Assembly (NCBI GenBank): GCA_934661105.1
Contig: CAKUIV010000014.1
Span: forward strand, 1 to 25,267
DNA: 25,267 nucleotides
Origin: an uncultured Ellagibacter sp.
GTDB taxonomy: Bacteria > Actinomycetota > Coriobacteriia > Coriobacteriales > Eggerthellaceae
Direction: 5' to 3'
The notes under the pieces were generated by a model that saw nothing but the letters and a program-made list of their open reading frames with translations, was not told where the DNA came from and ran no database searches. Positions 7,940-15,804 of the stretch are shown piece by piece. A program made the position numbers and the translations under genes. Numbering within the stretch: the stretch's first letter is position 1; every line of letters starts with the position of its first letter.

Positions 7940-8155
7940 ATGGGTTTGGTTTGGACGCCGTCAACGGTCGTGGTTCTTGCGGTTATCGCGGTGCTCGCCG
8001 TTCTTGCCGTGCATCGCATCGCGACGCGCGGATTGTGCGACTGCAACGACCATTGCGGCGATAGCTCGTCGGGCGGATGCTCGGGGTGCCATGGGTGCTC
8101 GGGCTGCAATGCCGCCGACTGCATGGTCGCCGATATGGACAAGGCGCTGAGATAG
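7940..8155 (+). CDS. FeoB-associated Cys-rich membrane protein
   Basis: A 71-aa protein. After a short N-terminus, residues about 8-27 form one membrane helix made almost only of Val, Ala, Leu and Ile. The tail carries eight Cys in about 30 residues, including a Cys-x2-Cys run (CSGCHGCSGC) and CDC. This is the architecture of the small 'FeoB-associated Cys-rich membrane protein' family, thought to bind iron or an Fe-S cluster at FeoB (a FeoC-like role). AAAGGAGG at 7924-7931 gives a very strong ribosome site. It is the last gene of the operon and directly precedes its terminator. The metal-binding role is inferred from the Cys pattern and context. Confidence 0.88.
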   Translation: MGLVWTPSTVVVLAVIAVLAVLAVHRIATRGLCDCNDHCGDSSSGGCSGCHGCSGCNAADCMVADMDKALR

Positions 8156-8173
8156 CGACCGCTTTTCCCGATG

Positions 8174-8206
8174 AAGGGCCGGATGCGAGAGCATCCGGCC
8201 CTTTTG
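8174..8206 (+). terminator. feo operon terminator
   Basis: A perfect 11-bp stem GGGCCGGATGC/GCATCCGGCCC (8176-8186/8191-8201) with a GAGA tetraloop, followed by TTTT. This is a textbook Rho-independent terminator. From here to 8361 I see no gene. Confidence 0.93.
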
Positions 8207-8361
8207 CGTTTATGGGGGCGATAGCCTCGCATGGGGTAGGGGCGAGACGGGGCCGCGGCGCTCAGGCGCGCGAGCCCTCAGCCTTGGCGCGCTGTGCTTC
8301 CCGCATTTGCCCAGCAGCGGCAAATCGAATTGTGTAGAAAATGTAAACCAAAGCAAACTCG

Positions 8362-8390
8362 TTGACTGACCAGCAAGGTTAACCTAAGAT
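8362..8390 (+). promoter_or_regulatory. Promoter with DtxR/IdeR-type operator
   Basis: TTGACT (8362-8367) and TAAGAT (8385-8390) are 17 nt apart. The perfect palindrome AGGTTAACCT (8376-8385), extended to AAGGTTAACCTA, lies between them and touches the -10. Sequences of the form TTAGGTTAACCTAA are recognised by metal-loaded DtxR/IdeR/MntR-type repressors, and such a gene lies 320 bp downstream. Bound repressor would cover the promoter, so transcription is predicted to rise when iron (or manganese) is scarce. Confidence 0.65.
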
Positions 8391-8396
8391 AACAAA

Positions 8397-8607
8397 TGTC
8401 AGCAGAACGGGTCGAGCGAATTAAACCCCCTCTCTCAAGCTCGAACAAACCTGAACGTAAGCGTTTCCTCTTTATCGCGCTGACCCGGTGGTGGAGGCTC
8501 CTCTCGTCTGGCCGTCCATCACATAAGCCCGCGGGAGCTCACCCCCCCCCTCGCTCCCGCGGGCCTCCTCTCCATCGATTCGAAAAGCGCCTCGGCGCTT
8601 TTCTCTT
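8397..8607 (+). ncRNA. Candidate metal-regulated small RNA with C-rich loops
   Basis: About 210 nt run from the predicted start after the DtxR-box promoter to a Rho-independent terminator. Visible pairings are: GTCAGC/GCTGAC (8398-8403/8479-8484) closing a branch; inside it TCGAGC/GCTCGA (8412-8417/8439-8444) with a 21-nt loop containing five C then TCTCTC, and AACG/CGTT (8454-8457/8462-8465); then a perfect 12-bp stem GCCCGCGGGAGC (8527-8538) with its complement (8553-8564), whose 14-nt loop contains nine consecutive C; then the terminator. No open frame with a ribosome site is present. C-rich single-stranded loops are typical of iron-sparing RNAs that mask Shine-Dalgarno sequences (FsrA in Bacillus). 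An alternative is a long structured leader of the downstream regulator gene with an attenuator. Confidence 0.5.
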
Positions 8608-8609
8608 TT
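8583..8609 (+). terminator. Rho-independent terminator of the candidate sRNA
   Basis: Stem AAAAGCGC/GCGCTTTT (8583-8590/8595-8602) with a CTCG tetraloop, followed by a pyrimidine run with TTTT. It is also flanked by A's on the left, so it could work on both strands. Confidence 0.8.
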
Positions 8610-8619
8610 CAACGCTGGG

Positions 8620-8663
8620 CGTTGTTTCTTTCATGGGGAAACAACGAGAAGTTGCGCTACTAT
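8620..8663 (+). promoter_or_regulatory. Palindrome and possible -10 before the DtxR-family gene
   Basis: A perfect 9-bp inverted repeat CGTTGTTTC/GAAACAACG (8620-8628/8638-8646) with a 9-nt spacer lies just before TACTAT (8658-8663), a plausible -10 for the regulator gene. No good -35 is seen at 17 nt. The palindrome does not resemble the AGGTTAACCT element, so it may bind another factor. A further short repeat, GACGCA/TGCGTC (8671-8676/8686-8691), lies in the leader. Confidence 0.4.
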
Positions 8664-8709
8664 GGAGGATGACGCATATTCCATGTGCGTCTACAAAGGA
8701 GGAACACTC

Positions 8710-9090
8710 ATGGAAAAGATCTCCACATCCCACGAGGACTACCTCGAAGCGATCGTCATGCTGGGGGGAACGACGGAAAACTCCGTCCGTTCGGTCGACA
8801 TCGCGAACAAACTGGGGGTTTCGAAGGCCTCGGTTAATAAAGCGATGAACGCATTGAAGGAAAAGGGTTTCGCTGATCAGCCGTACTACGGCGACGTCAC
8901 GTTGACCGACGATGGCTACAAATACGGTTCTTCGGTGCTCGAGCGCCATGAGCTTCTGCTTAAGTTCCTCACGAAGGCTTTGGGCATTCCCGAGGAGACA
9001 GCCGAAAAGGAAGCGTGCCTTATGGAGCACGCGATAAGCGACGAGTCTTTCGAGAAGTGGAATTCCTATATCAAAAAGCTTGATATCTAA
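8710..9090 (+). CDS. DtxR-family metal-dependent transcriptional regulator
   Basis: A 126-aa protein starting like MntR/IdeR (Ser-x-Glu-Asp-Tyr-Leu-Glu-Ala-Ile), with a winged HTH (SVRSVDIANKLGVSKASVNK, recognition helix about residues 38-52), a wing at YYGDVTLTDDGYKYG, and a short helical dimerisation/metal domain with ERHELLLKFL and EACLMEHAIS. Members of this family repress metal-uptake genes when loaded with Fe(II) or Mn(II); the His-Glu residues in ERHE and the Glu-Cys...Glu-His in EACLMEH correspond to family metal ligands. No C-terminal SH3 (FeoA-like) domain is present. ATG 8710 is chosen for the AAAGGAGGA site at 8696-8703. The position beside feo and a DtxR-type operator supports an iron role; manganese is possible. 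Confidence 0.9.
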   Translation: MEKISTSHEDYLEAIVMLGGTTENSVRSVDIANKLGVSKASVNKAMNALKEKGFADQPYYGDVTLTDDGYKYGSSVLERHELLLKFLTKALGIPEETAEKEACLMEHAISDESFEKWNSYIKKLDI

Positions 9091-9095
9091 AATGC

Positions 9096-9151
9096 GGCCG
9101 CAGTTTGCCAAACCGCGCGACTAAGCGCGTTTTCGCAGGCTGCGGCCTTAT
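9096..9151 (+). terminator. Possible terminator after the DtxR-family gene
   Basis: GGCCGCAG/CTGCGGCC (9096-9103/9140-9147) encloses a smaller CGCGC/GCGCG hairpin and is followed by a T-rich but interrupted stretch. It is a weaker terminator than the others here. The rest of the gap to 9285 shows no gene. Confidence 0.45.
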
Positions 9152-9285
9152 GTTTCCATCGGGTAACCGCGTTGTCGGCCGCTGCTTCGGACCGGCACGC
9201 GGCTTGGTCGATGTGGTATCCTTTGAAGCGCTTCTGGCATTACCCACACCTTATACGAACCACGATGCTTAAAGGGGCCTTTTCG

Positions 9286-10245
9286 TTGACTCAGCAAGCG
9301 AAGATTCTCTCGTTTGACGAGGCTCGACGTGCGCGCACGGCGCATGGCGAGCACCCGTCCCATTCCGTGCGCTCGGAAGAGCGCGGCTATGCCGTCCATT
9401 CCTCGCATAGCGAATCGCCTCGTAGCTCTTATTCCCATGCCGCGCATGGGACGCGAGCGGCGGCTTCCGGCCGGACGCGTGCGGTTTCATCCTCCTCGCG
9501 GGCGAGCGAGCGCAGGGGCGATTCCCGCCGACAGACCCGCTTGAACGACGAGGCCTATGCGGCGAGCCGTCTTGCCTACAGTGAGGAAGACGACCAAGCG
9601 GAAGAGGAGTCGACGCCTGGGAAGTCCCCGTCGCGTCTCGAGCGCTTCAAACGCAGCGTCTCGAAGAGCAAGGCCGATAGGGCGTTCAACCGCCAGTACG
9701 GTGGGGACGATCGCACGTCGGGGGCATCCGACTCGGGTCCGAGAGCTGCGGTTTACAAGGGGGAAATGGGGCAGGCCCACAGGCGCGCCTCGCGAATGCA
9801 GGACGAAAAAGCAACCTCGTCGCGCGGAGATGCAGGTCGAACCCCTGCGTCGCGCGTCCCTAAATTTATGAAGCGCCCTTGGTTCATCGCGACGGCGGGC
9901 GCTGCTGCATGCATTGTCTTGACTGCCGCCTTCTTATACCCCTCTGCGGCTCAGCTTTACCATTCGACACGCGAACGCGACCAGCTTCAGGCCGAGTATG
10001 CGGCGATCGAACAGCGCAATGAGGCGATTCAGTCAACGGTCGACTCGCTTTCGACCGATGCAGGCATAGAGGATCGCGCTCATCAGGAATACGGTTGGGT
10101 GTCGAAGGGTGAAAACGCCGTGACCGTGTACGGGCTCGACATCGACGACGACTCGACGTTCACCGCAAGCGTCGTCCCGGGAAGCGTTCCCGCGCCTGAG
10201 ACATGGTATTCCAAGCTGTTCGGACCGATTTTCGGGGAGGAGTAG
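9286..10245 (+). CDS. DivIC/FtsB-like septum formation initiator with long disordered N-terminus
   Basis: About 319 residues. The C-terminal third is a septum-formation initiator domain: a basic patch, one membrane helix (about 199-222), then a coiled coil of YHSTRERDQLQAEYAAIEQRNEAIQSTVDSL type and the family ending with YGWVSKGENAV (usual 'ARe..gmv..GE'). FtsB/DivIC proteins join FtsL and the late divisome. The N-terminal ~190 residues are cytosolic, very rich in Ser, Arg and His, and low complexity, which is unusual for this family. I favour TTG 9286 because AAAGGGG (9271-9277) lies 8 nt upstream; ATG 9265 has no ribosome site. Two nt separate it from the next gene. Confidence 0.8.
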   Translation: MTQQAKILSFDEARRARTAHGEHPSHSVRSEERGYAVHSSHSESPRSSYSHAAHGTRAAASGRTRAVSSSSRASERRGDSRRQTRLNDEAYAASRLAYSEEDDQAEEESTPGKSPSRLERFKRSVSKSKADRAFNRQYGGDDRTSGASDSGPRAAVYKGEMGQAHRRASRMQDEKATSSRGDAGRTPASRVPKFMKRPWFIATAGAAACIVLTAAFLYPSAAQLYHSTRERDQLQAEYAAIEQRNEAIQSTVDSLSTDAGIEDRAHQEYGWVSKGENAVTVYGLDIDDDSTFTASVVPGSVPAPETWYSKLFGPIFGEE

Positions 10246-10247
10246 CC

Positions 10248-11213
10248 ATGCTCGTCCCCGGTCGTTACGCGGCGCTCGACATCGGCACGGTCACGTGCCG
10301 CATGCTCGTTGCCGATGTTGATGAAGTGGGCGTGCATGAACTTGCCCGCGAGTACGCTATCACCAACCTCGGCGAAGGGGTTGACGCGACGGGCAGCCTT
10401 GCGCCTTCCGCAATGGAGCGCGTAGCTTCCGCGATCGATGGGTTCCTTGCTGTTCGAAATGGGCTTTCAGCCTCGACGAACCCTCTTAAGGGCACAATCG
10501 CCGTGGCGACGTCTGCCGCACGCGATGCGCGAAACTCTGCCGATTTCGTCGAGTTGCTGAAGTCTCACGGCGTCGATCTTTCGGTTATCCCGGGCGAGCG
10601 CGAAGCCGCCCTCTCGTTTTCAGGTGCCTCGCTTGATTTTCCCGGCGAGAACTTGTTGGTGGTCGACGTCGGCGGTGGGTCGACCGAAACCGTGTTCGGC
10701 GTTGGAGGGGAAGGACCCTTATGCGGGCATTCTTTCAACGTCGGGTGTCGTCGGGTAACCGAGAAATTCCTCGAGTCGGATCCGCCGGCCGCAGACGAGA
10801 TCGAACGGGCACGCCGGTGGGTCGACGATGCTTTCTCGCGCTGGTTCGCTGAGCAGGTCGAACGTGTGGCCTCGATCGATCGAGTCGTTGCAGTCGCGGG
10901 AACGGCGACGACGGTGGTGAGCATCCGCGAGGAAATGGAGCGCTACGACTCGAAGCGCGTCCATGGCGCGCGTGTTTCCCGGGACGATCTTGCGAGGATT
11001 TATGACATGCTCAAGGCGCTGCCGCTTCGCGAGCGCGAGCGGGTCGTCGGGCTCGACCCGAAGCGCGCGCCGGTGATGGTTGCGGGCCTTCTGATCCTCC
11101 AATCCGTTCTGGATGCAGTGCATGCCGACGCGTTCACGGTAAGCGAAACGGATATTCTCCATGGTATTGTGCTCGCCGCTGCCCGTGAGGGCTTTGGACA
11201 ACACGGCTTGTGA
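10248..11213 (+). CDS. Ppx/GppA family phosphatase
   Basis: A 321-aa member of the actin-like ASKHA fold. It has the phosphate-1 motif AALDIGTVTCRML (canonical DIGSNSxR, here DIGTVTCR), the ITNLGEGVDATGSL segment, the VIPGEREAALSFSGA motif and the phosphate-2 motif VVDVGGGSTE, followed by GTATTV. Such proteins hydrolyse polyphosphate or convert pppGpp to ppGpp; the short form, without the C-terminal HD-like domains, is typical of actinobacteria. GGGAGGAG overlaps the end of the divIC-like gene and sits 5 nt before ATG 10248, so the two are coupled. I cannot tell polyphosphatase from pppGpp phosphatase. Confidence 0.9.
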   Translation: MLVPGRYAALDIGTVTCRMLVADVDEVGVHELAREYAITNLGEGVDATGSLAPSAMERVASAIDGFLAVRNGLSASTNPLKGTIAVATSAARDARNSADFVELLKSHGVDLSVIPGEREAALSFSGASLDFPGENLLVVDVGGGSTETVFGVGGEGPLCGHSFNVGCRRVTEKFLESDPPAADEIERARRWVDDAFSRWFAEQVERVASIDRVVAVAGTATTVVSIREEMERYDSKRVHGARVSRDDLARIYDMLKALPLRERERVVGLDPKRAPVMVAGLLILQSVLDAVHADAFTVSETDILHGIVLAAAREGFGQHGL

Positions 11214-11237
11214 TAGGATTTGCACTGGCCGAAACGC

Positions 11238-11322
11238 GGGGGCGTGGCGGAATTGGCAGACGCAGCGGACTTAAAATCCGCCATCTTCGGATATGTGGGT
11301 TCGAGTCCCACCGCCCCTACCA
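11238..11322 (+). tRNA. tRNA-Leu (anticodon TAA)
   Basis: An 85-nt class II tRNA with encoded CCA. The acceptor GGGGGCG (11238-11244) pairs with CGCCCCT (11312-11318) with one G-U; discriminator A, then CCA. The anticodon stem is GCGGA/TCCGC with loop CTTAAAA, giving anticodon TAA. A long variable arm (CATCTTCGGATATG region) and the T-arm GTGGG-TTCGAGT-CCCAC are present. It reads UUA and UUG codons. The gene lies 24 nt after the Ppx/GppA gene and its 3' end is duplicated downstream. Confidence 0.97.
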
Positions 11323-11518
11323 GGTCGGAATGAAATATGACAGTGGTAAACCGTGCGTAGGAGAAGCGGGACTCGAACCGATGAGGTGGAATTCCGTCAA
11401 GAAAATGTGCCAGTGGCACGTTTTTAGGAATTCGCCTGACCGAGCTTGCGAGGGAAGGTTGCGCGGCCGCGTAGCGAGCGCGCGAGTCCCACCGCCCCTA
11501 CCAGGTCGGAATGAAATA
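11302..11518 (+). repeat. 36-bp direct repeat of the tRNA-Leu 3' end flanking a 145-bp insert
   Basis: Bases 11302-11337 (half of the T-arm, acceptor, CCA and 15 bp beyond) recur exactly at 11483-11518, offset 181 bp. This is the pattern of attL/attR after integration into a tRNA gene, or of a segmental duplication. The 145 bp between the copies encode no integrase or gene. They contain a hairpin and a reversed T-arm-like stretch. Confidence 0.85.
11389..11433 (+). terminator. Bidirectional terminator-like hairpin inside the tRNA repeat unit
   Basis: GTGCC-AGT-GGCAC (11407-11411/11415-11419) is flanked by AAAAT on the left and GTTTTT on the right, and an outer GAATTCC/GGAATTC pairing (11389-11395/11427-11433) extends the stem. 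It can end transcription from either side and probably terminates the tRNA-Leu transcript. Confidence 0.65.
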
Positions 11519-11547
11519 GAACAAAGACAGGCGATCAAACAACCCTC

Positions 11548-12597
11548 ATGGAAACCATCAACGACATCATTGCTTCGATCGACAAGCCGCCCGCGACGTT
11601 CGAGGAGTACCTGAACTGCTTCGCCCCGAAGATCGGCGGTCTTATCAATTCCTATATTCCTGAGGGTACCCACCCCGACATGGACCGTTACCTGTATGCG
11701 CCGCTCAAGCGCTACAGCGAGAACGGCGGCAAGCGCCATCGTCCGCTTATCTGCTTCGCGGCGTGCCGCGCGGTCGGCGGCGACATGGATCGCGCGACAA
11801 GCGCCGCTGCGGCGATTGAGCATTTTCATACCGCGGCTCTTATTCATGACGACATCGCCGACGAAGCGGAGCTTCGCCGTGGCGAGCCGTGCCTTCACCT
11901 CACCGAGGGGTTGGGGTTGGCGATTAATATGGGCGATTTGGCGTTGTCCCTGGTCAACGGAACCGTTATCAACGACCCGATTCTGAGCGACTCGGTGAAG
12001 GTGCGCGTTGTCGGCGAGCTCATCGAAATGACGCGGCGGACCATCGAAGGGCAGGCGCTCGATATCGGCTGGGCGCGCGACGGGCGCTACGACATCACTC
12101 CGGAGGACTATCTTGTCATGGCGACGCACAAAACCGCCCACTATTCCGGCGCGGTTCCCCTTGCGGTGGGGGCGATCGTCGGCGGCGGCTCCGAAGAGCA
12201 GATCGAAGAGCTTCGCGCCTACGGTCTTGACACGGGCCTCGCGTTCCAGATTCAGGACGACCTTCTCAACCTCATCGGCTCCGAGGAAAGCACGAAGAAG
12301 GATTTCCGCAGCGACATCACCGAAGGCAAGCGCACGCTCATGGTCGTGCATGCGCTGAAGCATTCGGATAAGCGCGAGCGTCTCATCGAGATTCTGTCGT
12401 CGAAGGAAAAGGATCCGGCTGTTCTCGCCGAAGCCGTCGACATCATGGTCGAATCTGGGTCGATCGAGTACGCCCGTGATTACGCGGAAACTCTGACGAC
12501 TCGCGCGACGAAGCGTCTCTCCGAGGCACTTGAGCCGTCCGACTCTCGCGATATGCTGATTTCTATGGCTGACTGGTTCGTTAATCGTTTGAAATAA
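11548..12597 (+). CDS. Polyprenyl (isoprenyl) diphosphate synthase
   Basis: A 349-aa trans-prenyltransferase that condenses isopentenyl diphosphate with allylic diphosphates. It has the GGKRHRP motif near residue 60, the first Asp-rich motif DDIAD (101-105) followed by RRGEP, the GQALD motif, the Lys-Thr in THKTA, and the second Asp-rich region QDDLLN (236-241), where the last Asp of DDxxD is Asn. Products of this family serve undecaprenyl-type carriers, quinones or carotenoids; chain length cannot be read with confidence. No strong ribosome site precedes ATG 11548. The downstream peptidoglycan-binding-like gene overlaps its translation-control region, so the pair is probably one operon. Confidence 0.93.
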   Translation: METINDIIASIDKPPATFEEYLNCFAPKIGGLINSYIPEGTHPDMDRYLYAPLKRYSENGGKRHRPLICFAACRAVGGDMDRATSAAAAIEHFHTAALIHDDIADEAELRRGEPCLHLTEGLGLAINMGDLALSLVNGTVINDPILSDSVKVRVVGELIEMTRRTIEGQALDIGWARDGRYDITPEDYLVMATHKTAHYSGAVPLAVGAIVGGGSEEQIEELRAYGLDTGLAFQIQDDLLNLIGSEESTKKDFRSDITEGKRTLMVVHALKHSDKRERLIEILSSKEKDPAVLAEAVDIMVESGSIEYARDYAETLTTRATKRLSEALEPSDSRDMLISMADWFVNRLK

Positions 12598-12607
12598 GGT
12601 GACGGTT

Positions 12608-13504
12608 ATGGATACGATCAAACGAAACGACACAGGGGCCGCGGTTGAAGATGTTCAGCAGCGTCTCGTGCTTGCGGGATGCCTGGCGAAGGAAGCGGTG
12701 TCTGGCACGTTTGACGATGCGACGGTCGCCGCGCTCGGCGCGTTTTGCGCGAAGGCGGGTATGCCTGCTGCGTACGAGGTTGACGAGAAAGTGTGGTCGG
12801 CGCTCGTCGATGCGACGTTTTCTCTGGGCGATCGCACGTTGTACTTGCGCATGCCCCATTTCCACGGGCGTGACGTGCACGAACTCCAGCAGGTACTTTC
12901 GGCGTTGGGGTTCGCATGCGGCGTTGTCGACGGGATCTTCGGGGCGCATACCGAAGACGCGTTGCGCAAGTTCCAGCTGAATCTGGGTCTCCCGAGCGAC
13001 GGCATCGCCGGCGCGTACACGTATGCGGCGATTCGCAACCTTCACCATTCATGGGAGGGCAAGGCCGCCATCCATGAGGTTATCCATCTCGGGTTCGCCC
13101 GTGCGGCGGATGTGCTCGAGCGCAACGCGCTCTGCCTGTTCGGAACCGAAGACTTCACGCGCAGCGTCGCGTCGCGCATGTCGAACCTGTCGCTTGCGAC
13201 CAACCCGCAGTCCAAGATCCTGTCGGCCGATTCGCTCTTGGTGGCGCCTGACGACTCCATGCTGCTCGTCCATATCGTTCTTCCCGATGAAGACGCCGTG
13301 CAGAATGTGCCGCGTGTCACCTTCGAGGATGAATCGACGCTGGCGATCCGCTTGGAACAGGCTATCGCCGCAGCTCGCAAAACGTCGCCTCAGCGTATCG
13401 CGATCGAGCTTCCCGGCAAAGTGTGGGAAGATGCCGGCGAGGGTCGAAGCGCGCAGCATTTCGCCATCAGCTTGCTCGACGCGCTCTGCTCGGCGCTTTC
13501 GTAA
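12608..13504 (+). CDS. Peptidoglycan-binding-like domain protein
   Basis: A 298-aa protein with two tandem PGB_1-type three-helix modules at its N-terminus (about residues 4-60 and 70-140). The second is canonical: VHELQQVLSALGFACGVVDGIFGAHTEDALRKFQLNLGLPSDGIAGAYTYAAI. The C-terminal half (about 150-298) is mixed alpha/beta and resembles no catalytic domain I know; an amidase core with Zn ligands is not evident. There is no signal peptide, which is odd for a wall-binding protein. ATG 12608 is preferred over GTG 12599 because AAGGTGA lies 5 nt upstream. It follows the prenyl synthase by 10 nt. Confidence 0.75.
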   Translation: MDTIKRNDTGAAVEDVQQRLVLAGCLAKEAVSGTFDDATVAALGAFCAKAGMPAAYEVDEKVWSALVDATFSLGDRTLYLRMPHFHGRDVHELQQVLSALGFACGVVDGIFGAHTEDALRKFQLNLGLPSDGIAGAYTYAAIRNLHHSWEGKAAIHEVIHLGFARAADVLERNALCLFGTEDFTRSVASRMSNLSLATNPQSKILSADSLLVAPDDSMLLVHIVLPDEDAVQNVPRVTFEDESTLAIRLEQAIAAARKTSPQRIAIELPGKVWEDAGEGRSAQHFAISLLDALCSALS

Positions 13505-13558
13505 GGGGGGCGCTTCGCTCGCTGGGCGCGTTTTCGCGACAACCGAATGCGATGAGTG

Positions 13559-13714
13559 GGAAGGCCGTTTGCGTGCGGCTTTCCTTGGTTTACGCGCTTG
13601 TCCCGATTCTCCCGTTTCCGCGGGTCCGTAAGAGGCTTTCCTTTGCACCGTTTTCTGGCGCTTGCTTGTCGGCTCCTGCGCGCGGTTTTGCTTGCGTTCC
13701 GTCGGTGCTACAAT
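13559..13714 (+). promoter_or_regulatory. Weak terminator hairpin and predicted leuC promoter
   Basis: The 257-nt gap before leuC holds a 9-bp hairpin GGAAGGCCG/CGGCTTTCC (13559-13567/13576-13584, one G-U) followed by TTGGTTT, probably ending the upstream operon. It also holds TTGCTT (13688-13693) and TACAAT (13709-13714), only 15 nt apart but with a strong -10. No T-box or leader peptide is recognisable. Confidence 0.4.
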
Positions 13715-13761
13715 ATTCGAGTTTATCCAGACGGTTCAATTGCACGAAAGAGGGAGTCAAC

Positions 13762-15030
<1,269 letters not shown>

Positions 15031-15050
15031 CGGGAAGGAAAGGTTCACTT

Positions 15051-15545
15051 ATGCATTTCAAGGGTACCGCGCATCGTTATGGGCGCGACATCGACACCGA
15101 CGTCATCATTCCGGCCCGCTATCTGAATTCCTCCGAGCCCGAGTGGCTTGCCCAGCATTGCCTGGAGGATCTTGACGCCGACTTCGTGAAGAAGGTCAAG
15201 AAGGGCGACATCATCGTTGCCGAGGAGAATTTCGGCTGCGGCTCTTCCCGCGAGCATGCGCCGATCGCCATCAAGGCGGCGGGCGTGGACGTGGTCATCG
15301 CGAAGAGCTTCGCGCGCATCTTCTACCGCAACTCGATCAACACGGGCCTTGCCATCATGGAATGCCCCGAGGCCGTTGATGCTATTAAGCAGGGCGACAT
15401 CGTCGACGTCGACGCTGATTCGGGCGTCATCACCAACGCCACGACGGGTGAAACCTTCAAGGCTCAGCCCTTCCCGCCGTTCATCCGCGAGATCATCGAG
15501 GAAGGCGGCCTCATCAACCGCACGAAAAAGGTACTGGGGCTGTAG
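15051..15545 (+). CDS. leuD: 3-isopropylmalate dehydratase small subunit
   Basis: A 164-aa swivel domain, the partner of LeuC. It shows GRDIDTDVIIPARYLN, the active-site loop NFGCGSSREHAPIA and the KSFARIFYRNSIN motif of the short LeuD2 clade. GGAAGGAAAGG (15033-15043) precedes the ATG, and a translationally coupled operon with leuC is clear. A 32-bp palindrome follows 122 nt later. Confidence 0.96.
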   Translation: MHFKGTAHRYGRDIDTDVIIPARYLNSSEPEWLAQHCLEDLDADFVKKVKKGDIIVAEENFGCGSSREHAPIAIKAAGVDVVIAKSFARIFYRNSINTGLAIMECPEAVDAIKQGDIVDVDADSGVITNATTGETFKAQPFPPFIREIIEEGGLINRTKKVLGL

Positions 15546-15667
15546 GAGCCGATCGGCGGTCGAGAAGTCCTAGATTCGCGCTTCTTCGAGGGCGATGAAG
15601 CGACGAGCCGGTAGTTTCGCTTCGGCTGCTCGAAACAAAAGGAGAGGGCTCGAGCCGAGCCTATTGT

Positions 15668-15699
15668 TAGGCCCGGAACGGATATCCGTTCCGGGCCTA
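15668..15699 (+). terminator. 32-bp perfect palindrome after leuD
   Basis: Bases 15668-15683 are the exact reverse complement of 15684-15699 (arm TAGGCCCGGAACGGAT). As RNA it makes a stem of about 14 bp with a minimal loop. There is no T-run on either strand, so it is an unusual terminator, perhaps Rho-assisted or mRNA-protecting, or a dimeric protein site. Confidence 0.6.
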
Positions 15700-15804
15700 C
15701 TTACGTTGATAGGGGTGCCTTTATCGCTCGCCGTGATTCGGCGGGGCTTTCTCCGGCTGGGAACGACTCGCCGCAAGCGCATCTTCTCGAGAATCTCGCC
15801 ATCA

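Noticed and set aside
8396..8848. 150-residue open frame across the candidate sRNA and regulator gene
   Set aside because: No ribosome site, it crosses a terminator and the C9 tract, and it overlaps the regulator gene in another frame.
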